A DNA stretch of 6,010 bases. Source: Clostridia bacterium (GTDB taxonomy: Bacteria; Bacillota; Peptococcia; Peptococcales; SKKY01). The position numbers and the translations under genes are program-made. The notes beneath the pieces are model-generated. The model saw only the letters and a program-made list of their open reading frames with translations. It ran no database searches and was not told the DNA's origin. Below, piece after piece: positions 5,461 through 6,010 of this stretch; position 1 is the first letter of the stretch; the number at the start of each line of letters is the position of its first letter. The stretch covers positions 1-6,010 of the forward strand of contig SKKY01000012.1 in assembly GCA_007123515.1 (NCBI GenBank). Reading direction: 5' to 3'.

Positions 5461-6010
5461 ATGAGCCAGAACAAAGAGCAAAACGTAAGCCAGTTAATGA
5501 AAGTCCGTCTCGATAAACTAAAAGAGCTGGAGTCTTTAGCTATTAAACCTTTTGGCGATAAATTTACGGTCACACATACAGCCGAAGAGATTCATGAGAA
5601 TCCCCAAAAGTTTATCGATTCCAAAGAAGAAGTGATCATCGCCGGCAGACTGATGGCCAAAAGACGCCACGGAAAAGCCGGTTTCGGAAACATTATGGAT
5701 ATGACTGGTAACATTCAGATCCATGCCAATGTCCAGGATATGGGCGCCGACAACTATGAAGTCTTTAAGAAGAACGACATCGGTGATATTTTAGGCATTA
5801 AAGGCACTGTCTTTATTACCAAAAAAGGGGAAACGACGATTGAAGTCCTGGAGATGACTATGTTAGCCAAGTCCCTTCGTCCGCTTCCGGAGAAGTTTCA
5901 TGGTTTAACAGACGTAGAACTGCGTTACCGTCAGCGCTATGTCGACCTGATTATGAACAAAGAGGTCAAAGAGACCTTTATTACCCGTACCAAAATCATT
6001 AAGGCCATGC
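5461..6010 (+). CDS. lysS: Lysyl-tRNA synthetase, class II, 5' part only
   Basis: LysRS charges tRNA-Lys with lysine in the cytoplasm. The frame is open from ATG 5461 to the window edge: 183 codons plus one base, about a third of the usual 490-500. The N-terminal helix (1-30) is followed by the anticodon-binding OB-fold (about 58-135, with AGRLMAKRRHGKAGF at 61-75 and an FKKNDIGDILGIKG-like core). The conserved linker SLRPLPEKFHGLTDVELRYR (138-157) and RYVDLIMN (159-166) follow, leading into class II motif 1. Motifs 2 and 3 and the catalytic site lie beyond the window. GGAAGGAAG ending near 5455 provides a well-placed ribosome site (AAGGAA 5449-5454, 6 nt gap). It is probably cotranscribed with greA; the 22-nt gap leaves no room for a T-box leader or separate promoter. 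Confidence 0.97.
   Translation, partial: MSQNKEQNVSQLMKVRLDKLKELESLAIKPFGDKFTVTHTAEEIHENPQKFIDSKEEVIIAGRLMAKRRHGKAGFGNIMDMTGNIQIHANVQDMGADNYEVFKKNDIGDILGIKGTVFITKKGETTIEVLEMTMLAKSLRPLPEKFHGLTDVELRYRQRYVDLIMNKEVKETFITRTKIIKAM

Noticed and set aside
1..6010. Mobile element, CRISPR array, tRNA or phage module
   Set aside because: No spaced repeat array, transposase, integrase, terminal inverted repeats or tRNA-like cloverleaf was seen, and the genes are typical chromosomal housekeeping and regulatory genes.

Overview
This 6 kb window is ordinary-looking, AT-rich chromosome from what is probably a Gram-positive Clostridia-type bacterium, perhaps near Eubacterium/Acetobacterium. The evidence is a cytoplasmic DegS/DegU-type two-component pair, strong AGGAGG-like ribosome sites, a TTG start, a greA-lysS gene pair, and a WecA/TagO-type cell-wall sugar-phosphate transferase. 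The genus guess is inference. All genes lie on the + strand, and no stretch over 300 bases lacks a gene.

Layout: (1) A strong hairpin terminator at 20-47 closes an unseen upstream gene. fabZ (fatty-acid dehydratase) follows almost at once. (2) A consensus-like promoter buried in a 33-nt inverted repeat precedes a polytopic undecaprenyl-phosphate GlcNAc-1-phosphate transferase (wecA/tagO type), which ends in a hairpin. (3) A near-perfect promoter, whose 17-bp spacer holds a perfect 14-bp palindrome of TetR-operator type, drives a secreted TolC-family protein closed by a good terminator. (4) A DegS-like kinase with a TTG start overlaps a DegU-like response regulator by 1 nt. (5) A TTGACA-N17-TAGAAT promoter, whose -35 lies in a hairpin at the 3' end of the degU-like gene, leads through a structured ~88-nt leader into greA. 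The start of lysS follows and runs off the right edge.

The window therefore holds at least four transcription units: fabZ (promoter not seen), wecA/tagO, tolC-like, and degS-degU, then greA-lysS. Envelope functions (fatty acid synthesis, cell-wall polymer initiation, export) cluster on the left. A global regulatory pair sits in the middle, and transcription/translation housekeeping genes lie on the right.

No mobile element, CRISPR array, tRNA or rRNA was seen. I do not see a clearly new multi-gene system. The most interesting signals are in the intergenic control regions and in the shortened, barrel-poor TolC-like protein.
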